A DNA stretch of 45,582 nt from Streptomyces sp. NBC_01304 (GCF_035975855.1 NZ_CP109058.1:1-45582); one strand, 5' to 3'. Counted from the stretch's first letter, positions 8,337 to 17,128 are shown. Program-made: numbers and translations. Notes: a model not told the origin generated them from the sequence alone.

Positions 8337-9107
8337 TCAGCTCGTGGCTTCCACCGGGCCGGGAGGCGGTGCTGACGGACGCCATTCGAGGTCCCTGGCG
8401 ATGACCTCGCTGAGTGCTGCATCATCTTCCACGGCCATTGGCTGGAGGATGGCCTCCTTGTGTCCGTTCTTCTTGGCGCAGTCAGACAGGGCCGCAGCGA
8501 GGCGTCGGCGGACGCCGGGCGCGTACCGGTCATGCCAGTCCCCCACTTTGGAGGGGGTGCCGTAACGGGTGGTGAAGAGCCGCTCGTATTCCTGGCAGAG
8601 CCAGGACAGTTCCTCTACCGCCTCCTGGTGCAAGTACCAGCACGGGGGGATGAGCGGCAGTGGTGTCTGTCCTCCCTTGGTGCTGGATGGGTTGATGCCG
8701 GAGGTATGGCCGACCCACCCGTACCGCCCGGCGAGGACGTTCCGGACCCAGTCCGTCAGCGTCTTCCAGGCGTTGCCAGCCTCTTCCTGGTTCATGGTGG
8801 CCCAGTCCCACACCATGACCTTCTCCTCGGACTGAGAGGCCAGAGCCGTCAGGTCCTGCCGTAGTTGCGCGACTTGGCCGGTCAGCGAGGTGAGCGCGGA
8901 GCGCAGCGGAACGATGGCCCCGATGTCGACCTGCAGCGTCGAGGTACGGCTCTCCAGCTCGTCGAGGGCGACCTGGAGCGGATCGAGAGAAGTGACCCGT
9001 GTGCGCAGGGTTCCGGTCTCGGCATCGAGACGCTCGACTGCGGAACTCAGCTTGCCGAGATCCGTGGCCAGGGCAAGGATCTGCCGGGCGAGGCCCTCGG
9101 CCGCCAT
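8337..9107 (-). CDS. coiled-coil protein with DUF4913-like C-terminal half
   Basis: 256 aa. The first 95 residues form heptad-rich helices (LATDLGKLSSAVERLDAETGTLRTRV). The second half has conserved-looking tryptophans and a pattern WYLHQEAVEELSWLCQEYERLF...VGDWHDRYAPGVRRRL...C that resembles the DUF4913 family of actinobacterial plasmids. The ATG shares one base with the stop of the coupling protein (TGATG), so the two genes are translationally coupled and the product may assist or regulate the coupling protein. The family name is a by-eye match. Confidence 0.65.
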   Translation of the reverse strand: MAAEGLARQILALATDLGKLSSAVERLDAETGTLRTRVTSLDPLQVALDELESRTSTLQVDIGAIVPLRSALTSLTGQVAQLRQDLTALASQSEEKVMVWDWATMNQEEAGNAWKTLTDWVRNVLAGRYGWVGHTSGINPSSTKGGQTPLPLIPPCWYLHQEAVEELSWLCQEYERLFTTRYGTPSKVGDWHDRYAPGVRRRLAAALSDCAKKNGHKEAILQPMAVEDDAALSEVIARDLEWRPSAPPPGPVEATS

Positions 9108-10813
9108 CAGACATCCTCCTTGTCCAGCATGACCGTGGTGGCCCCGCGGGGGCCCGGCACACGCGCCCGGGTGACCTGCGTCTTGCCCGACCGGATGGCC
9201 TTAACGTCCCGGCGCTTGTACAGCGGTCGAAGTGCAGTGATGACCGGGGAAGCACCAGGGAAGAACACCAAGAGGCGGCGCCTGGGTAGCTTTCGGATCT
9301 GCGACGCAGTCATGACGGGCTTCTCCACGTCAGACGTCGAGGTGGTTACCTTGCCGTCCTGGGCCCGGGAGTGGGTGGTACGGGTCTTGGTGTAGGTGTC
9401 GCACAGCTCCGACAGTTCCTTGAGGACCCTGGTGTCGACGATGCCGCGCAGGACCACCAGGATGTTGACGGCTCCCCAGATGACCTCTCCCTTTGCATCG
9501 CCCCATCGAGACCTGAGCTGGGCCTTGGACTGCACTGCGGCCACGAGCGTGATGCCCTTGCCGCCGGAGTCGGGCATCCACAGGTCCAGGGGGACGGGCA
9601 CGATGGTGGCCACCTCGTCCAACGCCATCAGCAGGGGCGGATCCATCCGACCGCCCACCCGGTTGCCCAGGCGGATGGCCGCGCGCCGCAGGAAGTCGAG
9701 GAACAGCACGTACAGCGGAGCGATGGCGCTGCCCGGCTCGTCCGCGCCGATCATGTAGAGGGTGCCGCGGTTGAGGAGGAACTTCTCCGGGTCGAAGTCT
9801 TCTCCCGGGCCCGGGGCCACAGTTCGGGCGACGTGCGGGTTGGACATCCACCCCAGCGCACTGCTGAGGGTGGTCCAAATGCCGTCGCCCGTGCCCTCGA
9901 CCACGTTCTGACGGGCCCGGAGCAGATTGATCCAGTCCTGGTCAGCGCCATGCCGCATCAGCAGTTGAATGGCGTCGTCGTTGTCCCGGGCGTGGGTCCA
10001 CCGGTAGACGTCCACCATGGTCAGCTTTCCGAGCGCGGCCGCGTTGAGGAATCTGGCCAAGACCTCCGCCGCGGTGTCCTTGAAGAACTGGTCGATGCCG
10101 GCGCCGGGGTCCTTGCGGGCGCCGTACAGCAGGTAGGCGGCCCGTTGGAGGGCGACGTCACGGTCTTGGCAGCCGATCACCGGGTTCCACTTGAAGGTGG
10201 AGATGTCGGAGGAGTCGAGCCGCTGGGGGTCCCACACCCAGACCGGGCCGACGAGTTGGCGCAGGTCCTTGGTGTTGAGGTGGTCCTTGACCTTGGACGA
10301 GGTGTGTACCACCGCGCCGGGAAACTCGTAGATCAGTGTGTCCAGGAAGAGGGACTTGCCCTGTCGGGGCGGGCCGAGGACGAGCATGTTGTCCTCGGGG
10401 GTGGCGTAGATGCTGGTCGGCCAACCGTGCCGGGTCTTTCCCAGCGGGAGCGCGTACTCGGTGACCGGGGTCTCCTTCTCCCTGCCGATGAGGGACGGGC
10501 GGGTCTGGTCAATCATCTCGCGGGCGTGCTTCTCGCCCATGACCTCTCGGATCTCCCCCCGAGTGGCCATCCCCGGGCGCGGCATCACGGTGCCCCACAG
10601 CCAGGCCAGGCCGGCGGTGATGCCCAGCAGGATGAACACCGCGATGACCACCAGGGCGATGCCCGCGGGGGTCTGGATGAACTCCCCCAGGTCCTGCAGG
10701 TTCTCGATGAGGGCGGGCGCTTCAGTTCCCGGGGCCGGCGCAGGGGTCTCCGCTCCGGTGATCCCCCCAGAGGACGCGAGGACCGCGTCCGTAATCTGTG
10801 TCGTACGGGACAT
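9107..10813 (-). CDS. VirD4/TraD-type conjugative coupling ATPase
   Basis: 568 aa. The ATG at 10813 (MSRTTQ) has GGAGG five bases upstream; the earlier ATG at 10825 overlaps that ribosome-binding site. One transmembrane segment (PAGIALVVIAVFILLGITAGLAWLWG, about 49-74) is followed by Walker A GPPRQGKS (147-154) and Walker B LLMALDEV (394-401), the layout of type IV coupling proteins. It would sit in the membrane and pump relaxase-bound DNA into the recipient. It is the middle gene of a - strand operon (13349 to 8337) opposite the relaxase operon, which is typical for this class of element. Confidence 0.9.
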   Translation of the reverse strand: MSRTTQITDAVLASSGGITGAETPAPAPGTEAPALIENLQDLGEFIQTPAGIALVVIAVFILLGITAGLAWLWGTVMPRPGMATRGEIREVMGEKHAREMIDQTRPSLIGREKETPVTEYALPLGKTRHGWPTSIYATPEDNMLVLGPPRQGKSLFLDTLIYEFPGAVVHTSSKVKDHLNTKDLRQLVGPVWVWDPQRLDSSDISTFKWNPVIGCQDRDVALQRAAYLLYGARKDPGAGIDQFFKDTAAEVLARFLNAAALGKLTMVDVYRWTHARDNDDAIQLLMRHGADQDWINLLRARQNVVEGTGDGIWTTLSSALGWMSNPHVARTVAPGPGEDFDPEKFLLNRGTLYMIGADEPGSAIAPLYVLFLDFLRRAAIRLGNRVGGRMDPPLLMALDEVATIVPVPLDLWMPDSGGKGITLVAAVQSKAQLRSRWGDAKGEVIWGAVNILVVLRGIVDTRVLKELSELCDTYTKTRTTHSRAQDGKVTTSTSDVEKPVMTASQIRKLPRRRLLVFFPGASPVITALRPLYKRRDVKAIRSGKTQVTRARVPGPRGATTVMLDKEDV

Positions 10814-11156
10814 TGAGACCTCCATCTCGTGTCGCGTAGCCCCCGGGTCCGGCGCTGCTATCGCCCCCCGGGGGCGCTTTCAGTCGAACCGGCGAACTGC
10901 GTTCTGATCACCGTACGACCGCCTACTGACAATCTGGCCAGCAATTTTGTGTGCTCTCGCCCCTTGGGAGAGATACGCCCACTAAGTGCGGGTGGATCCC
11001 TCCGTGCGGGACGTTCGGGCCTGCCGCTCGGCAGCGCCGGCCCTGTGAAGCCCTTGATCGGAATACTCCGGCAACGGGCCTGTCGATAAGATCCGCCCAC
11101 CGCCTGACGGGCTGCCACTTCCGAGCGGACCCGCCCAGCGGGCAACAGACCGGCCG
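10814..11156. other. gene-free gap inside the transfer operon; possible promoter for the coupling protein
   Basis: About 340 bp with no plausible gene. Reading on the - strand, TTGTCA (10932-10927) and TGATCA (10910-10905) with a 16-bp spacer could be a promoter about 90 bp upstream of the coupling-protein start. A C6G5 palindrome (10863-10875) lies nearer the gene. Neither is certain. Confidence 0.3.
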
Positions 11157-13349
11157 TCAGACCGGCTGACGCTGCCCGTTGATCGGCCGGGGGTGCGCGG
11201 CATCCTCGACCCGCTCGTGACCGTCCGCGCGGCCTTCGCTCGGCACCTGTCGCGCGCCGCGCGGCAGCGCGTGGCTGTCTGCCGAGCGCTCGGATGCGCC
11301 ACTCCCCTGCCGCGCGCCGCCGTTGGCGATCATCCCGGCCCGGACCTTGCCGAAGTCCAACAGCCAGTTGCGGGCGTTGCCCTCGCTCACCTCGTACACG
11401 GTCGCCAGCTCCGAGGCGGTCGGGAGCTCCCGGCCCTCCCGCACAGCCGCGATGTACTCCTCCCAACCGGCCTGCTTCGCCGGGCTCCGGAAGGCCGGCG
11501 CCGCCGCAAGGGCCGCCGCCTCGGTCTCCCCGCCGAGCCGTTCGGCCAGCTGCGGCCGCAGGGACTCCAGCAGGGCCTGCGCCTCGGCCGCCTCGGCCTG
11601 CGTGCGGGCCGCCTCCTCGACCGCCAGGCGCTGCTTGTCCTCTGCCTGACTCCGCAGCTCAGCAGCCCTTTCGGCCGCCGCCTTGTGCTCGCCGTACAGA
11701 CGCTGTGCGTCGGCCAGGGCCGCCTGCAGGCGCTGCACCTTCTCGGCGACCTGGCGGGCCTCATCCTCGGAGTCGCGGACCGCATCCTTAGCTGACGTCC
11801 GGTCGTTGAGGAGGCGCTGGAGTTCCTCGCGGATCTTGGCCGCCTCGGCCGCGGCCCGGTTGCGCTGAGAGGTCTCGTCGGCGATCTGCCCCTGCACCCT
11901 GGCGAGTTCACCGGCGGCCGCGGAGAGCTTGTTCTGCTCCGCCTCGGCCCGCTCCGCGAGCTTGGCGACATTCCGAGAGTCTTCGGTCATTTCGGATTCC
12001 GCGCGCCGCCGCGCAGCTTCCGCGCGCTCCCGAGCAGTCTCCGCGCGGGCCGCCTCGGCCTTCGCCGCAGCCGTCTCCTCGGCCGCCTTCTGCAGTGCCG
12101 CCTCAGCTTCCTTCCGCGCGGCTTCCGCTGCACTCCGCTCCTCGACTGCCGCGCGCATCGCCTCTTCCGCGCGCTGCCGAGCAGCCTCGGCCTCGGCCGC
12201 CAGTTCTGCCGCGCGCTCCGCCTCGGCTTCCAATTCCGCCGCGCGCTCCGCGTTCTCAATCCGCGCGGCGGAGGGCAGGATCGCGACCTCCTCCATCAAC
12301 TGCGTGACCGCCGGGGTGTCGGAGGTGTCGACCGTGGCGACGTCGTCCACGCGGGTCCAGCCCGCCAGGCCGCGCAGTACGGCGAGGGCCTGGCTGGAAT
12401 CCACGGCAAAGTCGCTGCGGTCCATGGCCCGGGTGGCCTTCCTGCGGGCCTTCTCCAGTTCGGTCACGGCCGCAGACAGGTCACGCCGCTTGGCCTGCTT
12501 GGCCTCGATCAGCTTGGCGTGACGTTCCAGGAGCGTGCGCAGCCGGAACAGCCGGCGGGACGCCTTCTTCGCGAGCGCGGCCCGGATGATCTGCCCGTTC
12601 TTCGTGGACGGGTCGAGGTCCAGGCCCGCGAACAGCGCGGCCCAGCCCTTCTCCCAGAGCATCGAGGCGAGCTTGACCGGGCCGGCCTTCTCGTCGGCCA
12701 CCACCTCGGTGCCGCGCATCCGGGCCCGGAACTCGAGCTCGATGACCCAGGCCGCCGTCACCGGCATGACCGCGAGGAACGGGGCCGCGGTCGCACTCGG
12801 CGCGTGAATCCAGTTCGCGGCCGCCGAGACGAGGACCAGGCCCCAGGCCGTGTTGTGCATGAGCCGCAGCTGGCTCGTCCACCCGAGCTTGGGGTTCGCC
12901 CGCTTGTAGAGCAGGGTGAACAGCGTCAGCTCGGTCAGGTCGAACATCGCCAGGAAGCCGATCGCGAACAACTCCGGCAACTTGGCCTGTTCGGTGGCGA
13001 AACCCCACATGCCGTACAGCGAGACGGACATGCCGCCCAGGGCCATGACGATCAGCCGCAGGCCCAAGCCTTCCTTCTCCGGGGCCTCCAGGCCCTCGGC
13101 CTTGGCCTTGTCCTGCTCGGCCTGGCGGCGCTTGCGGGTCCGCTCGGACGCCCGCCACAGCCCGCGGCCGGTCACGTATGTCATGCCGAGCAGCACCAGG
13201 AGTACGGCGCCGGCGGTGGCGACGAGAACCCATGCGGGGGTGTTGGACACGATGGTGTCAACGGTGGACGACCAGTCAAAGTCCTGACTGGTTCCCGCCG
13301 CCTGTGACCAGGACGGATGTGTTTCGCCCGTAGTCTGGAGCAGACGCAT
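11157..13349 (-). CDS. DUF2637/SpdB-like membrane protein with long coiled coil and C-terminal HTH
   Basis: 730 aa. The ATG is preceded by GGAGG. Residues 38-60 form one membrane segment; three more hydrophobic segments follow (about 98-120, 130-150, 168-205), matching the DUF2637 domain common in Streptomyces plasmid spread/transfer proteins. Residues about 290-620 are an Ala/Glu/Arg-rich coiled coil. Near 650-680, PTASELATVYEVSEGNARNWLLDFG looks like a helix-turn-helix. The arrangement suggests a membrane-anchored, DNA-contacting partner of the coupling protein; this is inference. It is the first large gene of the - strand transfer operon. Confidence 0.8.
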   Translation of the reverse strand: MRLLQTTGETHPSWSQAAGTSQDFDWSSTVDTIVSNTPAWVLVATAGAVLLVLLGMTYVTGRGLWRASERTRKRRQAEQDKAKAEGLEAPEKEGLGLRLIVMALGGMSVSLYGMWGFATEQAKLPELFAIGFLAMFDLTELTLFTLLYKRANPKLGWTSQLRLMHNTAWGLVLVSAAANWIHAPSATAAPFLAVMPVTAAWVIELEFRARMRGTEVVADEKAGPVKLASMLWEKGWAALFAGLDLDPSTKNGQIIRAALAKKASRRLFRLRTLLERHAKLIEAKQAKRRDLSAAVTELEKARRKATRAMDRSDFAVDSSQALAVLRGLAGWTRVDDVATVDTSDTPAVTQLMEEVAILPSAARIENAERAAELEAEAERAAELAAEAEAARQRAEEAMRAAVEERSAAEAARKEAEAALQKAAEETAAAKAEAARAETARERAEAARRRAESEMTEDSRNVAKLAERAEAEQNKLSAAAGELARVQGQIADETSQRNRAAAEAAKIREELQRLLNDRTSAKDAVRDSEDEARQVAEKVQRLQAALADAQRLYGEHKAAAERAAELRSQAEDKQRLAVEEAARTQAEAAEAQALLESLRPQLAERLGGETEAAALAAAPAFRSPAKQAGWEEYIAAVREGRELPTASELATVYEVSEGNARNWLLDFGKVRAGMIANGGARQGSGASERSADSHALPRGARQVPSEGRADGHERVEDAAHPRPINGQRQPV

Positions 13350-13421
13350 GTAGACCTCCGTATCTCTGCGTCATATCGGCCTCGGCGGTGCCCAATTCAC
13401 CGCTGGGGCCGTCTTCTTTGA

Positions 13422-13643
13422 TCAGGTCTTGCGCTTGGTCAGGAACTCGTCGAGCGCCTCGTCGAGGAGGTCCTGCAGGTTCACGTCGTGCTCGGCTGCG
13501 TACCGCTTCATTCGCCGGCGGACTGACGCTCGGACCCGGCCGCTGATGAGGACCCTGTCCTCTGTCTCTGATGCCGATTTCTCCTGCTCATCGGGCACTA
13601 CGCCTCTCCTCGTCGGTGGTGGTTCCAGTACTTGGAGCCCCAT
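13422..13643 (-). CDS. ribbon-helix-helix (CopG/ParG-like) regulator
   Basis: 73 aa with a GGGAGG ribosome-binding site. After a flexible start, residues 32-73 read LISGRVRASVRRRMKRYAAEHDVNLQDLLDEALDEFLTKR, the strand-helix-helix pattern of RHH DNA-binding dimers. It lies 72 bp upstream of the DUF2637 gene in the same direction and 39 bp downstream of a 38-bp dyad (13682), so self-regulation and control of both divergent operons through that dyad is the simplest reading. Confidence 0.8.
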   Translation of the reverse strand: MGLQVLEPPPTRRGVVPDEQEKSASETEDRVLISGRVRASVRRRMKRYAAEHDVNLQDLLDEALDEFLTKRKT

Positions 13644-13681
13644 CTTTCCCTCCCGTCGTCGGCCTGCCCCACGAGCGTACA

Positions 13682-13719
13682 GTCAACAAGTTAGGTTGTC
13701 ATCAACCTAGCTTGTTGAC
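13682..13719. promoter_or_regulatory. large operator-like dyad between divergent operons
   Basis: 17-bp arms (GTCAACAAGTTAGGTTG and CAACCTAGCTTGTTGAC) with a single mismatch around TCAT, in an unusually AT-rich spot. The right arm ends in TTGACA (13715-13720), a -35-like box pointing toward the 13856 operon, and the left arm gives TTGACT on the other strand. A repressor bound here would block both directions; the RHH gene beside it is the obvious candidate. Confidence 0.75.
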
Positions 13720-13751
13720 AATATAGCTTTCGTGAGGCTTACTGGAATGAC

Positions 13752-13785
13752 GAGAGGGGCCGGGGTACCAGCCCCAGCCCCTCTC
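13752..13785 (+). promoter_or_regulatory. leader hairpin upstream of the 13856 operon
   Basis: GAGAGGGGC (13752-13760) pairs with GCCCCTCTC (13777-13785), placing a stable stem in the untranslated leader about 70 nt before the first gene. It could be an attenuator or simply mRNA structure. Confidence 0.4.
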
Positions 13786-13855
13786 CGACCGGCCGGAGTA
13801 CCAGCTCCAAACCGGTCACGGACACCCCTGCCGTTCAGACCGAGAGGGATCTCCA

Positions 13856-14098
13856 ATGCGCCATCTTCCCAGGCACAACCACGTCCTGACCACGCAGCTC
13901 ACCGACGACGCCGCGCCCGAGTGCTGTGGCGGATTCAAGGCCGTGAAGATCCGCGTGGGCGGCCGCCTGGTCACCATCCACTGCTCGGAGTGTGTCCCCT
14001 CCCCCGGGACCGCCAGCGTCATCGACGACGTCCACGAGGAGGACGAGGCCGAGGGCTACGAGACCGAGGACCAGTACGCCGGGGCGGTGGCCCGATGA
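13856..14098 (+). CDS. small cysteine-containing protein, first gene of coupled operon
   Basis: 80 aa from the ATG at 13856 (GAGAGGG upstream). It has CCGGFKAVKIRVGGRLVTIHCSECVP, a CC...CxxC arrangement suggesting a small zinc-binding fold, and an acidic tail. Its TGA overlaps the ATG of the next gene, starting a chain of ten genes linked by stop-start overlaps. Function not recognised. Confidence 0.7.
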   Translation: MRHLPRHNHVLTTQLTDDAAPECCGGFKAVKIRVGGRLVTIHCSECVPSPGTASVIDDVHEEDEAEGYETEDQYAGAVAR

Positions 14099-14265
14099 GC
14101 GACACCGTCAAGCAACTGCTCGCCGAGGCGGCCGAGGAGTACCGGCGCCACCAGAGCCCCGAGGTCCAGGCTGAGGTGAAGGCGCAGTCCGCGCTCGCCC
14201 GTGCCCACGGCAACGAGGCTGGCACCTCGTGGGGCAGTCGGAATCAGGGCGGTGCCGCGCGATGA
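14095..14265 (+). CDS. 56-aa helical protein
   Basis: Starts at the ATG in an ATGA overlap (14095) and ends in an ATGA overlap with the next gene. Sequence MSDTVKQLLAEAAEEYRRHQSPEVQAEVKAQSALARAHG: charged, helical, no motif. The longer open frame upstream (from 13732) is not used because it runs through the leader and the previous gene. Confidence 0.6.
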   Translation: MSDTVKQLLAEAAEEYRRHQSPEVQAEVKAQSALARAHGNEAGTSWGSRNQGGAAR

Positions 14266-14456
14266 GCGACTCACCCACCCTGCGCACCATGGCGAACGCG
14301 CTTGCCGAGGTGGCCAACGAGCGGGCCCGGATGGTCGCGAAGTTGGCCGACAGCGGATACAGCGAGGCCCAGATCACGGCCGCACTCGCCGTCGACGAGG
14401 CGACCGTTAGCCGTCTTGTCGAGGCCCTCCGTGCGCGGACGGAGGACGGGCAGTGA
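14262..14456 (+). CDS. 64-aa HTH-like protein
   Basis: ATG at 14262 (ATGA overlap). Two helices and then YSEAQITAALAVDEATVSRLVEALRAR, which has the spacing of a helix-turn-helix of the sigma-region-4/resolvase type. It may bind DNA and regulate the operon. It ends in a GTGA overlap with the next gene. Confidence 0.65.
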   Translation: MSDSPTLRTMANALAEVANERARMVAKLADSGYSEAQITAALAVDEATVSRLVEALRARTEDGQ

Positions 14457-14821
14457 TCCATCCCATCAGGGCCACACGCGCCGCCATCCAGCGGGTCCGC
14501 GCCGCATACGAACGAGCCCTCGGCATCGCCTACTTGGTCGGCGACGTGTGGATCGCCCTGCGGGTCCGGCGCCTACGCAAGGCCCGCACGGCAGAACTGG
14601 CGGGGGCCGAGCGGACCGCGGTGTTCGCCGCTATCCGTAAGGGCTGCCCCCACACCCCGACGTGCCCGCCGGCCTCCGGCCCGGATCGGGCCAAGGCCGC
14701 CGAGGTCTACGCCGACAAGGCGTTCACGTACCTGTGCAACGGGCTCGTGCTGAACATCCAGCCCCCGGACTCCCTGTCCGGTTTCGACGCAACCATGCCC
14801 GCGAAGGAGGCAACCCGATGA
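14453..14821 (+). CDS. hypothetical protein, 122 aa
   Basis: GTG start at 14453 overlapping the previous stop. The N-terminal 50 residues are basic and helical (RATRAAIQRVRAAYERALGIAYLVGDVW), followed by CPHTPTC and a Tyr-rich helix. No family recognised. Coupled on both sides (GTGA, ATGA), so it belongs to the same message as its neighbours. Confidence 0.6.
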   Translation: MIHPIRATRAAIQRVRAAYERALGIAYLVGDVWIALRVRRLRKARTAELAGAERTAVFAAIRKGCPHTPTCPPASGPDRAKAAEVYADKAFTYLCNGLVLNIQPPDSLSGFDATMPAKEATR

Positions 14822-15123
14822 CGCACGACGACAAGGTCCAGGCAACCGCAGTCATTGCCCTGCTCGCAGCGCTCCTCGGCACCCTGTGGGGCCTGCAGAG
14901 CGGGTACAGCGCCGAGACCACCGTGCTGGCCGCTGCGCTGGCCTACGGGCTGGCCCTGTCCCTCACCGGCACGATGCAGGCGCCGCTCGACGCCGTGGTG
15001 ATCACCAGCATCAAGTACGCCGTGCTCACCGGAGCGTTCGCCTTGTGGGTCCTTGGAGCGGGGCTCTACGCCGGGTGGCAGCTCGTCCGCGGCCGGACTG
15101 AGACGACGGGGGCGTTCGCATGA
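14818..15123 (+). CDS. small integral membrane protein (three helices)
   Basis: 101 aa from the ATG at 14818. Three hydrophobic segments are visible at about 8-26, 33-50 and 62-88, with short loops and a basic C-terminal end, so an inner-membrane protein. No catalytic motif. Coupled by ATGA overlaps to both neighbours; the operon holds at least one more membrane protein (15625). Confidence 0.65.
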   Translation: MTHDDKVQATAVIALLAALLGTLWGLQSGYSAETTVLAAALAYGLALSLTGTMQAPLDAVVITSIKYAVLTGAFALWVLGAGLYAGWQLVRGRTETTGAFA

Positions 15124-15467
15124 TGAGGCTCGCCGAACTCCTCGGCAGCGAGGCCGCCGCCGCGATCTGGACGAATTCCCAGGTCCACCGGCTCGTGGTC
15201 TGGCGACGCCTCGACCCCAACACCGCGCTCGATGTGGTCGAGAAGGCCGTCGCCGAGCACGACCCGGCGATCCTCGCCGAGCCCGGCCAGGTGTGGACCC
15301 GCCGCCCGGAGGCCGACCCCGGGCTCCCCGACGTGCTGCTCCTGACGCACTGGCTCGGCCTCGACCGCGAGCACCTGGTCGCCGAGGACGGAGGCCGCAC
15401 CGGCACCGGCGTGATCTGTCTCGCCGACCTGCGGGCGTACGAACTCGACTACTGGCGGGCGCCGTGA
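15120..15467 (+). CDS. hypothetical protein, 115 aa
   Basis: ATG at 15120 in an ATGA overlap. It looks like a compact soluble domain (MMRLAELLGSEAAAAIWTNSQVHRLVVWRRLDP...). No motif recognised. The stop overlaps a GTG that starts a 54-aa protein. Confidence 0.6.
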   Translation: MMRLAELLGSEAAAAIWTNSQVHRLVVWRRLDPNTALDVVEKAVAEHDPAILAEPGQVWTRRPEADPGLPDVLLLTHWLGLDREHLVAEDGGRTGTGVICLADLRAYELDYWRAP

Positions 15468-15628
15468 CACCGCGCCGGCCGCCCGTGGTCGAGCCGGTCC
15501 CCGGCCAACTGGACCTGTTCGCCGACGAGGCCAAGCCTGCCCCCACCGTGGCGCCGACCGTCGAGCGCTGCCCCGACTGCACCCGGCTCACCACGTATTG
15601 CCGATGCCAGACCCAGGAGAGAGCGTGA
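15464..15628 (+). CDS. 54-aa zinc-knuckle-like protein
   Basis: GTG start at 15464 overlapping the previous stop. After a Pro-rich start with QLDLF (a possible sliding-clamp-type binding peptide), it ends CPDCTRLTTYCRC, a compact CxxC...CxC zinc knuckle. The next gene starts in a GTGA overlap at its end. Confidence 0.55.
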   Translation: MTPRRPPVVEPVPGQLDLFADEAKPAPTVAPTVERCPDCTRLTTYCRCQTQERA

Positions 15629-16305
15629 CCTCCCCCGACCAGCTGCCCAGTTGGTACAGCCAACACCTGCCCGCCCCGGCGCCGCAGGCCCACCACACCG
15701 GGCTCAGCCTCCTGATCACCTACTCCGGGCGCGTGGTGCCGATCATCACCACCTCAACCGCCCTGGCGCTCGCCCGGATATGGCACGAGCAGGGCGCCGC
15801 CCACAGCATCGGCGACATGACGCTGATGATCGCCTTGGCTCTCGGATCGTTCGGCGCCGCGTGCGTCTCCGCCATCCACCCGCACGGCGATCACGTCACC
15901 ACCGCCGTGGGGTTCACCGCGTGCGGGGCGTTCGCCCTGGCAGCGCCCGTGGCCTACACCGAGTCGTGGGCCCTGTCCGGGCTGCTGTGGCTCGTCGCCA
16001 CGGTACTGGTGTACGCCACCTCGGCCCGGCACTGGCGGGCCGCCAGGAAGGCCCGCGAGGCCCGTGAACACGAACTTGCCCTCGCCCGGCTCGCCAGCGC
16101 CACCACCGTGGCGACCGCCACCCTCACCCGCGACACCCAGGCCCAGGCCCTGGCGTACGCACTGACCCTGACCCGCGCCGTCGAGCAGCGCGTCCAGCTC
16201 GACCCGACCACGTACGACCCGGCCGCACTCCAGCGCGCCGGACTGCCCCAACTCCCAGGCCACGGCACCGACCTCGACAAGGAGCATCGACACCATGACC
16301 GTTGA
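15625..16305 (+). CDS. multi-pass membrane protein with C-terminal helical tail
   Basis: 226 aa from the GTG at 15625, with an AGGAGAG ribosome-binding site. About four hydrophobic segments lie between residues 30 and 135 (SLLITYSGRVVPIITTSTALAL; MTLMIALALGSFGAACVSAI; TTAVGFTACGAFALAAPVAY; ALSGLLWLVATVLVYAT), then a basic amphipathic helix (RHWRAARKAREAREHELALARLA). The topology resembles SpdB-type plasmid spread proteins, but no signature confirms that. It overlaps the next gene by 11 nt. Confidence 0.65.
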   Translation: MTSPDQLPSWYSQHLPAPAPQAHHTGLSLLITYSGRVVPIITTSTALALARIWHEQGAAHSIGDMTLMIALALGSFGAACVSAIHPHGDHVTTAVGFTACGAFALAAPVAYTESWALSGLLWLVATVLVYATSARHWRAARKAREAREHELALARLASATTVATATLTRDTQAQALAYALTLTRAVEQRVQLDPTTYDPAALQRAGLPQLPGHGTDLDKEHRHHDR

Positions 16306-17128
16306 CCCATGGAGCACCGGCTTAACGCCGCACATCCCTGAGCCCGAACCCCTCAGCGAGTACGAGCAGGCACTGGAAGACGCCGGATACGGCGAGAGCG
16401 CCCGCGTCACGTTCTTCCTCGAGCGCGGCGGAGAGAGCCACGAGTACCTCACGTGCGTGTGGGAGGAGGAGATCCTCCCGGCAGCCGAGGCCGCCGGCCG
16501 CATCCCGCCCCGCCCCGTCACCGAGCCCGAGTTGGCCGACACCGTCCGCCATTGGGCCGAGAGCGTCGCGTACCGCGAGTTCTGCGACGCCCACCCCGAC
16601 TACAGCCCTTTCGCCCGCGAGCTGACCCCGAGCGAAAAGGTCCAGCTCGACGGGCGGACCGAGGATCTCGTACTCCTCCGAGGCGAGGACCTGGCGGAGT
16701 TCCTGCGGACCAACCCCCGGCCCCGCTGGATCAAAGACAACCCCGAAGCCATCGCCGCGGCAGCCGAGTTCGAGCGTCAGGTGCGTGCCCTGCTCGCCCA
16801 CGGGCCGACCGTGGTCGTCATCTGCGGCAGCACCCGGTTCATGGACGAGATGACCGAGGCCAACCGGCAGGAGACCGCCCGCGGCCGCATCGTGCTCGCC
16901 CCCGGCTGCAACCTCAAAGATTCGCACCCGCTGTGGGACGCCCCGGCGGCCGCCGAGGCCCTCAAGCCGCGACTCGACGCCCTGCACCGGGCCAAGATCC
17001 GGGCTGCCGACGAGGTGCTCGTCGTCGGCGACTACATCGGCGACAGCACCCGCGCAGAGATCACCTACGCCCGCCATCTCGACAAGCCCGTCCGCTTCAC
17101 CCACCCCGAGATCGAGGAGACCGCGTGA
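16295..17128 (+). CDS. nucleoside 2-deoxyribosyltransferase-like protein
   Basis: 277 aa. The last 120 residues have the Rossmann-like pattern of this superfamily: VVVICGSTRFMDEMTEANRQ near 168, then GRIVLAPG, a helix with LDALHRAKI, and ADEVLVVGDYIGDSTRAEITYARHLDKPVRF, where the aspartate and the glutamate of STRAEI sit at active-site-like positions. Such enzymes remove or swap nucleobases; in mobile elements they can feed nucleotide salvage or act on small signals. The N-terminal 150 residues are acidic and unassigned. It overlaps both neighbours. Confidence 0.75.
   Translation: MTVDPWSTGLTPHIPEPEPLSEYEQALEDAGYGESARVTFFLERGGESHEYLTCVWEEEILPAAEAAGRIPPRPVTEPELADTVRHWAESVAYREFCDAHPDYSPFARELTPSEKVQLDGRTEDLVLLRGEDLAEFLRTNPRPRWIKDNPEAIAAAAEFERQVRALLAHGPTVVVICGSTRFMDEMTEANRQETARGRIVLAPGCNLKDSHPLWDAPAAAEALKPRLDALHRAKIRAADEVLVVGDYIGDSTRAEITYARHLDKPVRFTHPEIEETA

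Noticed and set aside
13732..14094. Extension of the 14095 gene to 13732
   Set aside because: It passes through the leader hairpin and the 13856 gene; the ATGA overlap start is consistent with all neighbours.
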